From positions 1 to 64,000 of the forward strand of contig NZ_QKXH01000008.1 in NCBI RefSeq assembly GCF_003254745.1: 64,000 nucleotides of DNA, in the 5' to 3' direction. The stretch is from Flavobacterium aquariorum (GTDB taxonomy: Bacteria > Bacteroidota > Bacteroidia > Flavobacteriales > Flavobacteriaceae). Under the pieces are notes generated by a model. It was not told the origin of the DNA. It searched no databases and saw only the letters and a list, made by a program, of their open reading frames with translations. Positions 26,623 through 35,308 of the stretch are shown piece after piece (within the stretch, counting starts at the first letter, position 1; every line of letters begins with the position of its first letter). The translations under genes and the position numbers were made by a program.

Positions 26623-27363
26623 ATGAAAAAGATACTACTTCTATTATTTTTTCATTTATCAATCATTGCTTCGTCGCAAGAAGCAAAAGATATTATAAGA
26701 AAAGCAGACGAAAAAGCCAAGGGAAAAACGTCAATTGCTACGATTACCATTCAAACAATTCGCCCGAGTTGGACACGGGAAATGACCGTAAAAGCATGGA
26801 CAAAAGGCAATGATTTAAGTTTTATATTGGTTTTGGCCCCAGCCAAAGAAAAAGGAGTCGTATTCCTGAAACGAAAAAAAGAAGTATGGAATTGGATTCC
26901 CTCTATAGAACGAAACATCAAAATGCCCCCTTCGATGATGAGTCAGAGTTGGATGGGAACCGATTTTACCAATGATGATTTGGTCAAGGAAGCCTCAATT
27001 CTGGAAGACTATAACCATTCCTTTTTACAAGATGTCATTATAGACGCAAGGAACTGTTATAAAATTCAACTTCTGCCCAAACCAAAATCAGCTGTGGTTT
27101 GGGGAAAAGTAATCATGGATATTGACAAAAAAGATTTCATGATGCTCCATGTCGAATATTATGATGAAGACGGCGTGCTGATCAACACTATGCATTGCTC
27201 TGATATAAAACTATTGGGCGACCGATTATTGCCCGGAAAAATGGAAATGGTTCCTGCTAACAAAAAAGGAAACAAAACGGTGTTGATTTACAATTCTTTG
27301 ATATTTGACACTCCTTTGGACGATTCCTTTTTTAACACCCAAAACATAACTAAGGCAAAATGA
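26623..27363 (+). CDS. LolA-like outer-membrane lipoprotein-sorting protein
   Basis: A 246-aa protein with a signal peptide (MKKILLLLFFHLSIIASSQ). The body matches the lipoprotein-sorting (LolA/LolB-like) fold family: an early KADEKAKGKTS segment, WTREMTVKAW, FLKRKKEVWNWIPSIERNIK and SWMGTDFTNDDL, which is characteristic of the stand-alone members next to MacB-type exporters. A periplasmic carrier of a lipid or lipoprotein is likely. Its stop overlaps the next permease start (ATGA), making it the first gene of a five-gene operon. Confidence 0.88.
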   Translation: MKKILLLLFFHLSIIASSQEAKDIIRKADEKAKGKTSIATITIQTIRPSWTREMTVKAWTKGNDLSFILVLAPAKEKGVVFLKRKKEVWNWIPSIERNIKMPPSMMSQSWMGTDFTNDDLVKEASILEDYNHSFLQDVIIDARNCYKIQLLPKPKSAVVWGKVIMDIDKKDFMMLHVEYYDEDGVLINTMHCSDIKLLGDRLLPGKMEMVPANKKGNKTVLIYNSLIFDTPLDDSFFNTQNITKAK

Positions 27364-28574
27364 TACTCAAATTAATTTGGAGGAACCTTTGGCGCAACAG
27401 CCGACGAACATTGATCACAATGGCTTCGATAGCATTTGCGGTCTTGTTTGCGGTTTTAATGAAATCATTTCAAAATGGTGTTTTTAATAATTTAATCAAA
27501 AACGTAGTTGGTTATTACTCCGGATACATTCAAATTCACCAAAAGGGGTATTGGGACGAACAGGTTTTGGATAACAGTTTTGAACTACAAAACGCATTAA
27601 TCTTACAACTTCAACAAAACACTCAAATAAAGAAAATTGCTCCTCGCCTGGAAACTTTTGTTTTGGTTTCTAAAGGAAACAGTACCAAAGGATGCCTTCT
27701 TGTAGGAACCGATGCTGTGAAAGAAAACAATTTAACCCAATTAAAAAAGAAAATAATCAAGGGTAGCTATTTTGAAAATAATGAAGAAAATGTGCTCCTT
27801 GCAGAAGGTTTAGCCAAACGATTGGGTGCAAATACCAATGACACCATTGTGCTTTTTGGCCAAGGATTTCATGGTGCAATGGCCGCTGGAAAATACAAAA
27901 TAAAAGGTATCGTACATCTTGCATCACCGTCGATGAATGACACTTTTGTGTATTTGCCATTAACAGCCACCCAATATTTCTTGAGCGCCGAAAACAGACT
28001 TACTTCAATCTCATTTGGAATTGACGCCCCAGAGAATACCAATGCTATTGTACAAAATTTAAAAACTCAAATCGGAAATAAATACGAGATAATGCCTTGG
28101 CAGGAAATGATGCCAGAAATAGCCAATCACATTAAAGCTGACGGGTTTTCATTTTACATTTTTTCGGGAATACTATACATCATCATCGGTTTCGGACTGT
28201 TTGGAACAGTTTTAATGATGACCGCCGAACGCAAATACGAGTTCGGTATGCTCATTGCCATTGGTATGAAAAAATCCGAATTAGAATTGATTTTATTCGG
28301 AGAAACAATTCTCATCACTTTGTTTGGAGTGCTTTTGGGCTTTGTGTTGAGTTTACCGTTAGTCATTTATTTAAAAGAAAAACCAATCCGTTTTGGCGGG
28401 GAAATAGCCAAAGTCTATGAGCAATTTGGTTTTGAAGCCCTCTTCCCTACTGCTGTTGACAAAAACATCTTCATCAACCAATCCCTAATTGTTTTGGCAA
28501 TGGCGGTGATTATTGGCTTGTATCCGCTGTGGCACGTAAACAGCTTGAATCCAGTAGAAGCGATGAAAAAATAA
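27360..28574 (+). CDS. ABC transporter permease, FtsX/MacB type (first)
   Basis: A 404-aa permease with an N-terminal helix (about 18-40), a large periplasmic MacB_PCD-like domain (about 45-265) and three C-terminal FtsX helices (about 270-400), as in LolC/LolE. Starts by 4-nt overlap with the LolA-like gene. It forms a heterodimer candidate with the next gene. FtsX-type permeases transmit force to the periplasm rather than moving substrate through the membrane. Confidence 0.92.
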   Translation: MILKLIWRNLWRNSRRTLITMASIAFAVLFAVLMKSFQNGVFNNLIKNVVGYYSGYIQIHQKGYWDEQVLDNSFELQNALILQLQQNTQIKKIAPRLETFVLVSKGNSTKGCLLVGTDAVKENNLTQLKKKIIKGSYFENNEENVLLAEGLAKRLGANTNDTIVLFGQGFHGAMAAGKYKIKGIVHLASPSMNDTFVYLPLTATQYFLSAENRLTSISFGIDAPENTNAIVQNLKTQIGNKYEIMPWQEMMPEIANHIKADGFSFYIFSGILYIIIGFGLFGTVLMMTAERKYEFGMLIAIGMKKSELELILFGETILITLFGVLLGFVLSLPLVIYLKEKPIRFGGEIAKVYEQFGFEALFPTAVDKNIFINQSLIVLAMAVIIGLYPLWHVNSLNPVEAMKK

Positions 28575-28588
28575 AAAAAGAAACCATT

Positions 28589-29800
28589 ATGTTGACAAAA
28601 ATCGCCAGCAGAAACATTTGGAGAAGCAAAAAAAGAAGCCTCATTATTATCACAGCAGTAAGCATTGGTTTATGGGCAGGTATTTTTATGATGGCTTTTT
28701 ACAATGGCATGATTGAACAACGGGTAAATAGTGCAATCACAAGCGAATTATCACACATACAATTGCACAATCGCGAATTCAGAAAAGAGTACGAAATAAA
28801 ATATCATTTGCCGAAGGGTAAAAAGATGCTTGAAGTTATACGCAAAGACAATAAAGTAAAAGCCGCTTCAGCCCGCATAATCATCAAAGGAATGATTGCT
28901 TCCCCTTCTGGCAGTAGTGGTATCACAATTAATGGTGTAATCCCGGAACTCGAACAACAACTTACGAATCTCAAGGGAAAAATCATTAAAGGAAGTTATT
29001 TTGATCCCAAAAAAAACAATGAAATTATCTTAAGTGAGAAGCTTCGAAAAAAACTCAACCTCAACCTCAACAAAAAAAACATTCTAACTTTTCAGGATAA
29101 AAATGGCAATTTGGCATCGGCAGCTTTTAGAATTAAAGCAATTTATAAAACCATCAACACACCATATGATGACAGTAATGTTTTTGTCAAAATCAATGAC
29201 ATCGATTCGCTGGCGGGGATACCCAATGAAGTGAATGAAATTGCCGTACTGCTTCAATCCAGTAAATCATTGAATGAAACCCAAAACGAATTGAAACAAG
29301 AATTTCCCGGTACCGAAATTATGAGCTGGATGGAAATCGCGCCTGAACTAAGATTAACGGTTTCTGTGGGTGACCAAATGGTGTTCATCTTTATGGGAAT
29401 TATACTGTTGGCATTGGCTTTTGGAATTGTCAACACCATGATGATGGCGGTATTGGAAAGAACTCGGGAAATTGGAATGCTACTTGCCTTGGGCATGAAT
29501 AAATTCAAAATATTCATGATGATTCTTCTGGAAACTTTTTTCCTGATCTTGGCTGGTTGCCCAATAGGAATACTACTTGGTTTTCTCTCTATTGCCATAA
29601 GCCAGCGGACGGGAATCGATTTCAGTAATTTTTCGGAGGTGTATTCCAGTTTTGGGTACAGTTCCATCATTTATCCCAGCTTAACAGTAAGACAGTTTGA
29701 AATCATTATGTTTTTAGTTGTGATAACAGCAATATTCTCGGCTTTATTACCCGCAAGAAGAGCATTACAATTGAATCCGGCGGAATCTTTAAAAAAATAA
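28589..29800 (+). CDS. ABC transporter permease, FtsX/MacB type (second)
   Basis: A 403-aa paralogue of the preceding permease, with the same architecture: N-terminal helix, periplasmic domain, three C-terminal helices including IVNTMMMAVLERTREIGMLL, the family hallmark. An in-frame start further upstream (28529) would overlap the preceding gene; MLTKIASRNIWRSKKRSLII at 28589 aligns with the sister permease start (MILKLIWRNLWRNSRRTLIT), so it is chosen. Gap of 14 nt. Confidence 0.92.
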   Translation: MLTKIASRNIWRSKKRSLIIITAVSIGLWAGIFMMAFYNGMIEQRVNSAITSELSHIQLHNREFRKEYEIKYHLPKGKKMLEVIRKDNKVKAASARIIIKGMIASPSGSSGITINGVIPELEQQLTNLKGKIIKGSYFDPKKNNEIILSEKLRKKLNLNLNKKNILTFQDKNGNLASAAFRIKAIYKTINTPYDDSNVFVKINDIDSLAGIPNEVNEIAVLLQSSKSLNETQNELKQEFPGTEIMSWMEIAPELRLTVSVGDQMVFIFMGIILLALAFGIVNTMMMAVLERTREIGMLLALGMNKFKIFMMILLETFFLILAGCPIGILLGFLSIAISQRTGIDFSNFSEVYSSFGYSSIIYPSLTVRQFEIIMFLVVITAIFSALLPARRALQLNPAESLKK

Positions 29801-29805
29801 TCGCT

Positions 29806-30525
29806 ATGCAAAAAACAGTTATCGATGCGCACAACTTATCGAAGATATACGACGAAAAAACCATTCCGGTATATGCTTTAAACAAAGTGCACCTCCACAT
29901 TTCGCGAGGAGAATTTACCGCTATTAAAGGACCTTCGGGTTCCGGAAAAACGACTTTACTGAACATGATTGGAGGATTGGACATTCCTTCGGAGGGTTTT
30001 GTTGAAATCAACGGAACCAATATTACAAAACTCAAAGGCAATGAATTAATTGACTTTCGATTGAACAATATTGGTTTTGTTTTTCAATCCTACAATTTAA
30101 TTCCGGTGCTTACCACCAAAGAGAATATTGAATTTATTATGCTTTTGCAAAAGCGTTCCAAAAAAGAAACGGATCAACGTGTTTCCGAATTACTCAAACA
30201 AATAGGACTAGAAGATAAAATCAATAAAAGACCACGAGAATTATCCGGCGGGCAACAACAGCGAGTTGCTGTGGCAAGGGCTTTGGCACCAAAACCTCAA
30301 TTTATTTTAGCCGATGAACCCACGGCAAATCTCGATTCTGTTTCGGCAGAAAATTTACTGGACATGATGCTCCAACTCAATCAGGAAGAAAACATGACTT
30401 TTGTATTCTCTACGCATGACCAAAGAGTCATCAATAGAGCCCGAAGGGTCATCACTCTTGAGGACGGAAAAATTGTTGCAGATACTGCTCCCACAACCAT
30501 AATACACGAACAACTGTTGGAATAA
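29806..30525 (+). CDS. ABC transporter ATP-binding protein, LolD/MacB type
   Basis: A 239-aa ATPase with Walker A GPSGSGKTTLLN, Q-loop FVFQSYNLIPVLT, signature LSGGQQQRVAVARAL, Walker B FILADEPTANLD and H-loop STHD. Five nt after the second permease. It would power the FtsX-type dimer. LolD and MacB ATPase domains are nearly indistinguishable by motif. Confidence 0.95.
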   Translation: MQKTVIDAHNLSKIYDEKTIPVYALNKVHLHISRGEFTAIKGPSGSGKTTLLNMIGGLDIPSEGFVEINGTNITKLKGNELIDFRLNNIGFVFQSYNLIPVLTTKENIEFIMLLQKRSKKETDQRVSELLKQIGLEDKINKRPRELSGGQQQRVAVARALAPKPQFILADEPTANLDSVSAENLLDMMLQLNQEENMTFVFSTHDQRVINRARRVITLEDGKIVADTAPTTIIHEQLLE

Positions 30526-30536
30526 AATACGCTATT

Positions 30537-31706
30537 GTGAAATTTCACATCTACATCTTACTCGGCATTCTATATTTCCCCTATATGACAGCCACGGCTC
30601 AAACTGAGGGTACAAAAACACCGTTGATAGAACTCAAAGGGTATATAAAAGACATGCAAAGCACTTATTTTATCCAAAAAATCGATTCGAATGCATCGGC
30701 AAATTTAATCCACAATCGATTAAACTTTAAAGTCAACATGACTCCAAAATTTACCGGTCGATTGGAAATTCGGACTCGGATTTTTTATGGGGAATTAATC
30801 AAACAAACGCCTGAATTTGGCAAATCAATTGATCAGGAAAATGGCTTATTTGATCTTTCTTTTTTATGGATTGATGAAAAATCGATTGTGGCTCAATCTG
30901 TAATCGACAGAATGCTACTTGAGTATTCCAACGAAAAATGGGATATCATAATTGGGCGACAACGCATTAATTGGGGCATCACAAATGTTTGGAATGCCAA
31001 TGATATTTTCAATGCTTATAACTTCCTGGAGTTTGATTATGAAGAACGTCCCGGTAGTGATGCCGTAAGTATCCAACGCAACTTAAGCAATAATGCTTCT
31101 ATCGAATTCGCCTATAAATTCGAAAAAAACAAAGACACTCCCACCACTGCTTTTTTATACAAATACAACAAATGGAATTATGATTTTCAATTCTTGGGAG
31201 GATTATACCAGACGGATTATGTTGTAGGTGGTGGTTGGGCTGGCAACGTCAAAAAAGCGGGTTTCAAGGGAGAGATGAGTTATTTTCATCCCAAAAAAAA
31301 TGCTGTAGACTCTGCAAACACTTTCAATTTATCGTTAATGTCTGACCTCACTTTTCCGGACAATTGGTATGTTTCTGTGGCTACCTTATACAACAGCAAT
31401 CCTTCGAATGTTCTCTTGACCAATGGGTCGCTTTATAGCCCGAACATTTCGGCAAAATCTCTTTTCCCTTTTCGCTATAATTTTTATTTCACTATTGTAA
31501 AAACAATATCCCCTATTAGTACTTTTAATTTTTCTTTTATTTATTCTCCAGAAAAAAACACGCTAATACTTGTCCCTACCTATTCGTGGAATGTCGCCAA
31601 CAATTTTGATATCGATTTCATTTTACAATCCTTTTTCCAAGATCAGTCCAATTCATACAGTAACTTAGTAAATGCTTTTTATATAAGAGGTCGCTGGAGT
31701 TTTTAA
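30537..31706 (+). CDS. Outer-membrane barrel partner of the LolA/FtsX operon
   Basis: A 389-aa protein starting at GTG (30537) with a signal peptide ending ATAQ. Long alternating strands with many Tyr, Phe and Trp residues and a C-terminal RGRWSF (aromatic last residue, as barrel assembly needs) indicate an outer-membrane beta-barrel. WDIIIGRQRINWG is typical of porin-like families such as DUF1302 relatives. Eleven nt after the ATPase gene, so it is part of the operon and could be the outer-membrane end of the pathway. Confidence 0.75.
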   Translation: MKFHIYILLGILYFPYMTATAQTEGTKTPLIELKGYIKDMQSTYFIQKIDSNASANLIHNRLNFKVNMTPKFTGRLEIRTRIFYGELIKQTPEFGKSIDQENGLFDLSFLWIDEKSIVAQSVIDRMLLEYSNEKWDIIIGRQRINWGITNVWNANDIFNAYNFLEFDYEERPGSDAVSIQRNLSNNASIEFAYKFEKNKDTPTTAFLYKYNKWNYDFQFLGGLYQTDYVVGGGWAGNVKKAGFKGEMSYFHPKKNAVDSANTFNLSLMSDLTFPDNWYVSVATLYNSNPSNVLLTNGSLYSPNISAKSLFPFRYNFYFTIVKTISPISTFNFSFIYSPEKNTLILVPTYSWNVANNFDIDFILQSFFQDQSNSYSNLVNAFYIRGRWSF

Positions 31707-31733
31707 AAACGAAACCAAAGTAAAAATGGTTCG

Positions 31734-31750
31734 TGTAACAAAAGTTACTG
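31734..31750. promoter_or_regulatory. GTAAC-N4-GTTAC dyad, copy 1
   Basis: Reads TGTAACAAAAGTTACTG. The same 17 bases recur at 35542-35558, in front of the rhodanese genes. A perfect 5-bp dyad with 4-bp spacer fits a Crp/Fnr-type dimer site. Here no gene start lies close, so this copy may be a leftover or may act on the element to its right. Confidence 0.45.
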
Positions 31751-31806
31751 CACACCGCTTTTTTAAGAATACCATCTGGGTTTAACCCATTGGGTGCAAT
31801 AATTTC

Positions 31807-31945
31807 AAACACATAGAAACATAGATTTTGTAAGCTCAAAAAAGAGGTGTTTCACTTATTTGAAACACACATAGTGCGCTATGTGGAAGAAATATATTTC
31901 TTTTTGGCATTCTTTTTTTAACAAAGTCTATGTTTCTGTGTGTTT
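31807..31945. repeat. MITE-like element with 25-bp terminal inverted repeats
   Basis: The ends AAACACATAGAAACATAGAT (31807 on) and ATGTTTCTGTGTGTTT (to 31945) are inverted copies over 25 bp with two mismatches. Inside are two more hairpins: GTGTTTCA/TGAAACAC (31847-31868) and CACATAG-TGCG-CTATGTG (31868-31885). There is no coding capacity. Elements with the ACACATAGAAACATAGATT core are, as I recall, common between flavobacterial genes. Confidence 0.65.
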
Positions 31946-32056
31946 AATAAAAATTTCATGAATTACACCCAACAAGTTGGTTTTCATTTGTATTTAAAAA
32001 ATTATTTCCAAAAACCGTACCTTTCAAATTCTTTTAAACCAAAAAACCATACTATC

Positions 32057-32497
32057 ATGAAATTAAAATTAGCCCTGTTCTTTGTTCCAAGCTTACTTTT
32101 GTTAAGTTGCAATTCTAAAGTAAATGAATCGCAAGCCATTAAAAACCTCCTCGAAAAAGAATCATCCAGTTGGAGATCGGGCGATAGTAAAGCACATGCT
32201 GCCTGCTGGCACATACAGCCTTATAGCAAAATTTTAATTTCAACTGCTGATGGTAAAACTTTTGAAGTACCTCCGACAGCTATGATAAAACCAATTGTGA
32301 ATGCCAGTGGCGGTAGTTCTATGAACTCCAATTACAAAATGAGCATTCACGATGATAATGCCTGGGTTAGTCATGATGAAGTATCGATTTCCAAAGACGG
32401 CAAAAAAACCTTTTCGCATGAGATTCGGTTATTAGAAAAAGTAAATGGCGATTGGAAACTTGTAGGACAATCTATTCACGCCTATAAAACCGAGTAA
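32057..32497 (+). CDS. Small lipoprotein with SnoaL/DUF4440-like domain
   Basis: A 146-aa lipoprotein: MKLKLALFFVPSLLLLSC gives a signal peptide with lipobox LLSC (Cys18). An in-frame start upstream (31940) would add 39 residues lying inside the repeat element and is rejected. The body begins NESQAIKNLLEKESSSWRSG and ends WKLVGQSIHAYK, as in NTF2-like (SnoaL/DUF4440) proteins. Function unknown. A weak hairpin follows (AATACCTTA / TAAGGTATT, 32522-32561). Confidence 0.7.
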   Translation: MKLKLALFFVPSLLLLSCNSKVNESQAIKNLLEKESSSWRSGDSKAHAACWHIQPYSKILISTADGKTFEVPPTAMIKPIVNASGGSSMNSNYKMSIHDDNAWVSHDEVSISKDGKKTFSHEIRLLEKVNGDWKLVGQSIHAYKTE

Positions 32498-32854
32498 AAA
32501 ATTTGCAAACAAAAGACATTCAATACCTTAGTATATAAAAATCTATGTAACATAAGGTATTATCCAGCCATAATCTCTGATTATCTTTATAAATTAGGCA
32601 TTAACACCAATAATATTGGTACTTAGAACCAACAATGCTGGTAATAAAAACCAACAATACAGGTAATAAAAACCAACAATACTGGCTATTACAACCAATA
32701 ATAGAGGTAATTAAAACCAATAATACTGGTAATAAAAACCAACAATACTGGCTCTTACAACCAATAATAGAGGTATTTATCACCAATATTATTAGTCATT
32801 AACACCATTTTATTGATAAAAATAATTATTTTTATAGAATAAAACATACAAAAA
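32498..32854. other. Non-coding region dominated by the 22-bp repeat array
   Basis: After a weak hairpin (32522-32561), the array at 32606-32818 fills most of the space up to the HTH gene start at 32855. A leftward reading frame across the array merely translates the repeat and is not a gene. Confidence 0.6.
32606..32818. repeat. Ten dyad repeats at exact 22-bp spacing (iteron or operator array)
   Basis: Units of the form ACCAAyAATAnTGGT begin at 32606, 32628, 32650, 32672, 32694, 32716, 32738, 32760, 32782 and 32804: ten in a row, every step exactly 22 bp. The first unit is a near-perfect palindrome (ACCAATAATATTGGT) and the last has decayed. Units alternate between a few variants. Spacers are A/T-rich (about 7 bp). 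The array ends 36 bp before an HTH gene. Even spacing of about two helical turns suggests a protein binding along one face. Confidence 0.85.
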
Positions 32855-33217
32855 ATGATAAACAGCAGTAAGAAATACAAGAAAGATCTAGGCGAACGGT
32901 ACCCTTTGATTGGTAATTTTATTCATTACCACATCATTCACAACAAAATTAAAAAAGCCGAGGTCGCTCGGGAGTTGGGCATCATCCCTACGGGATTGAA
33001 TGATTATTTTAAGAGAGATTCCCTGCAATTTGCAATTTTATGGAAACTTAGCATGGTATTGAAACACAATTTTATTGCCCAATTGGGAGAGTATTTGCCC
33101 TACCGTTTTGAGACCATTAGAGAAAAGGCGCTACTGGAACAACTGGCCGAGAAAGAAGCCATCATACAAAAAATGGAAATCCAATTGGAGACAATGAAGG
33201 AAATGATCCGGAAGTAA
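32855..33217 (+). CDS. Small helix-turn-helix protein with coiled-coil tail
   Basis: A 120-aa protein. Residues about 30-75 (KIKKAEVARELGIIPTGLND, then YFKRDSLQFAILWKLS) look like a Cro/C1-type helix-turn-helix; residues about 88-120 are a charged helix rich in E, K, Q and L, probably a dimerising coiled coil. No close family is recognised. The ten-unit dyad array directly upstream is an obvious candidate target, which would make it self-regulated. Downstream lies the first cassette-like gene. Confidence 0.65.
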   Translation: MINSSKKYKKDLGERYPLIGNFIHYHIIHNKIKKAEVARELGIIPTGLNDYFKRDSLQFAILWKLSMVLKHNFIAQLGEYLPYRFETIREKALLEQLAEKEAIIQKMEIQLETMKEMIRK

Positions 33218-33392
33218 TAAACAGTATTGGAATTGACTTGATATCAATTCTATTTGAAAAATAAACGGTATGTTTGTCAGACAAAGCTACCCAAATTTGG
33301 GTGAGTATTTATGACGAAGTCACACATATAGACTAGTTAGCGGTAATACGTCAAGATTGCGTGCACAAATAATCGTACAGAAAACAAAAAAA

Positions 33393-34691
33393 ATGAAAAG
33401 ACTTTCGACAATCTTATTGCTTATACTATTATCAATTAGTGCTTTTGGTCAAACAAGGAAAGACAACTTACCTTATAAACTGGACGAGTATTTTACAGCA
33501 TTGACAGTATTTAAAAACTTTAACGGTAACGTAATGGTATCAAAAGACGGGCAACTGCTTCTGGACAAAACTTATAACATCGAAGGTGAGACAGATAGTT
33601 TAAAGATTACTAAAGACAGCAAGTTTATCATTGCTTCTGTTTCAAAAATTTTTATCAAATTCAGTATTTTGAGGCTTGTTGAGTTAAAAAAAATCCAACT
33701 CACAGATAACTTAACTAATCTAATACCAGACTTCCCAAACGGGGAAAAAATAACTATCGACGATTTGATCCATCATCAATCGGGTTTACCTAGAGAACTT
33801 TCAACAAAAGATTCGTATGACAGCTTATCGCTTTCAAAAATTGTTGAATTAGCAAAATTGGAAAAGCTCCAATTTGAACCAGGTTCACAAACGCTGTATT
33901 CCAATGTTGGCTATTTCCTTTTGCATTATATTATTGACAAGAGTTCAAGTAACGGATATTTAGCTTTTATACAAAATGAAATTTTCAACAAAATGAAGTT
34001 GAACAATACATTAGAGTTCAATTCCACTAAGTCAGTCCCAAAATTTGCTATAGGATTTGACAATGAAAACGGGAAATTAATCCCAACCTCTATAAATAAA
34101 ATAAAAAAAGCTGAAACTGGGAATTATCTTTCCACCATTGGAGATTTGTATAGTTTCAGCCAGCAGATATTATTAGGCAAAGCATTAAAAAAATCCCTAG
34201 CAATTGAAATGTTCGGACATGATAGTATTCTAAATCAGTCCGGCGGAAGGTCGGGTTACAGATCCTATTTTTATAAGGATTTAAAAACAGATGTGACATT
34301 TATCTTTCTTTCAAATTACACAGACATTCCGTTTCAAGAAGTGACTACAGATGTTATAAATCTTCTTGATAACAAAAGTTATGAAGTTCCTCATAAAATA
34401 AATCGAGTAGAGATTCAACTTTCAACAGAGATACTAAAAAAATATACGGGTAAATTTGCGTTGGAAGCTGACTTAACACAGACTTTTTCTATTGAATTAA
34501 TAAGCAACACATTATTTCAAGTTGATGTTAATGGAGACAAATACCAATTGCACCCTGATAGCGAAAATACTTTTTTTGAAAGTCCAATTACAAAGGATGG
34601 TTTTATTTTTACGCTTAACAAACAAACAAACCAATATGACTTAACAATAGTTTCTGGAGGTATAAATCTTAAAATGAAACGACAAGGATAG
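33393..34691 (+). CDS. Serine hydrolase (class C beta-lactamase/PBP fold)
   Basis: A 432-aa protein with a signal peptide (MKRLSTILLLILLSISAFGQ). The active-site SxxK motif is SVSK in FIIASVSKIFIKFS (about residues 79-82), and the YxN motif is YSN in LYSNVGYFLLHYI. It belongs to the penicillin-binding/esterase/class C superfamily; antibiotic hydrolysis cannot be claimed. A TTG start at 33357 in frame is less likely because it would disturb the leader. It sits alone inside a cassette-like unit. Confidence 0.85.
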   Translation: MKRLSTILLLILLSISAFGQTRKDNLPYKLDEYFTALTVFKNFNGNVMVSKDGQLLLDKTYNIEGETDSLKITKDSKFIIASVSKIFIKFSILRLVELKKIQLTDNLTNLIPDFPNGEKITIDDLIHHQSGLPRELSTKDSYDSLSLSKIVELAKLEKLQFEPGSQTLYSNVGYFLLHYIIDKSSSNGYLAFIQNEIFNKMKLNNTLEFNSTKSVPKFAIGFDNENGKLIPTSINKIKKAETGNYLSTIGDLYSFSQQILLGKALKKSLAIEMFGHDSILNQSGGRSGYRSYFYKDLKTDVTFIFLSNYTDIPFQEVTTDVINLLDNKSYEVPHKINRVEIQLSTEILKKYTGKFALEADLTQTFSIELISNTLFQVDVNGDKYQLHPDSENTFFESPITKDGFIFTLNKQTNQYDLTIVSGGINLKMKRQG

Positions 34692-34709
34692 AAAGCACTA
34701 CCGCTAACA

Positions 34710-34823
34710 GCGGCTAAGGGAGATTGCTGGTTTTCGGTAACATGAAATTTTATTTTCACGAAGAATGTTTTATCGTGGCAGAGAAAACTCAGTCCGCTTG
34801 AATCGCAGCCTCGCTTAAGCCGC
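34710..34823 (+). repeat. attC-like imperfect hairpin
   Basis: Inverted pieces GCGGCTAAGGGAGATTGC (34710-34727) and GCAGCCTCGCTTAAGCCGC (34805-34823) pair with bulges, framed by CTAAC on the left and CGTTGG on the right. It is clearly richer in GC than its neighbours. This is the layout of an integron recombination site but is not a strict consensus match. Confidence 0.45.
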
Positions 34824-34951
34824 GAAACGTTGGCAGCAACCGTGTGAAACGACTATACAACCGTTGCAAGAGTAACAATTAGACACCGGATGACTGCCCT
34901 CACTGCAATTAAAATATGACAGAGGAACAAATTTTTTAATAAAATAAATAT

Positions 34952-35308
34952 ATGCTGACAAACGTAAATCCAAAAATGCCAATGCGGAACAAGACCGCAA
35001 CAAAAGATTTCTACATAAACAAGTTAGGATTTCGGAACGTTGGAAGTTCTGACTATGACGGTTATTTGATGGTTGAAAAAGACAACATAGAAATCCACTT
35101 TTTTGAGTTTAAAGAACTTGGCTCGAAAGAAAACTATTCAGGAGTTTACATCCGAACCAATAACATTGACAGTTTATATCAATCATTGTTGGACAATAAA
35201 ATAAGCATACACCCGAATGGTACATTAGAGACAAAAGCATGGGGACAAAGGGAATTTTCCTTACTGGACCCGGATAACAATCTACTGACTTTCGGACAGA
35301 GTATATAA
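34952..35308 (+). CDS. VOC-family (glyoxalase/bleomycin-resistance fold) protein
   Basis: A 118-aa one-domain VOC protein: the first beta-alpha unit has ATKDFYINKLGFRNVGSSDY, metal-ligand-type residues occur in IEIHFFEFKELG, and the last strand reads REFSLLDPDNNLLTFGQ (Glu/Asp-rich, as in bleomycin-binding relatives). Substrate unknown. It is the gene of a second cassette-like unit following CGTTGGCAGC; such single-gene VOC cassettes are common in integron arrays. Confidence 0.85.
   Translation: MLTNVNPKMPMRNKTATKDFYINKLGFRNVGSSDYDGYLMVEKDNIEIHFFEFKELGSKENYSGVYIRTNNIDSLYQSLLDNKISIHPNGTLETKAWGQREFSLLDPDNNLLTFGQSI

Larger units (their letters stand above)
31707..32056. other. Intergenic region with MITE-like element and operator-like site
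   Basis: No supportable gene. Contains a GTAAC-N4-GTTAC site (31735-31748), a TGGGTTTAACCCA palindrome near 31777, and the 139-bp hairpin element at 31807-31945, then the leader of the lipoprotein gene. Confidence 0.5.
33336..34829 (+). mobile_element. Integron-like gene cassette carrying a serine hydrolase
   Basis: The unit opens with GTTAGCGG (33336) and ends at CGTTGGCAGC (34828-34837). Between the hydrolase stop and that end, CTAACAGCGG is followed by an imperfect inverted repeat, 34710-34727 against 34805-34823 (GCGGCTAAGGGAGATTGC with GCAGCCTCGCTTAAGCCGC), as in an attC hairpin. The strict attC consensus RYYYAAC/GTTRRRY is not fully met and no integrase is nearby, so cassette origin is an inference. 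Confidence 0.4.

Noticed and set aside
31940-32056. 39-residue N-terminal extension of the small lipoprotein
   Set aside because: The extension begins in the MITE-like element and would bury the signal peptide and lipobox.
32606-32818. 22-bp array as a CRISPR, or as a repeat-protein gene on the minus strand
   Set aside because: The units are 15-bp dyads with spacers of about 7 bp and no unique spacers or cas genes. The leftward reading frame only translates the repeat and has no leader or start context.
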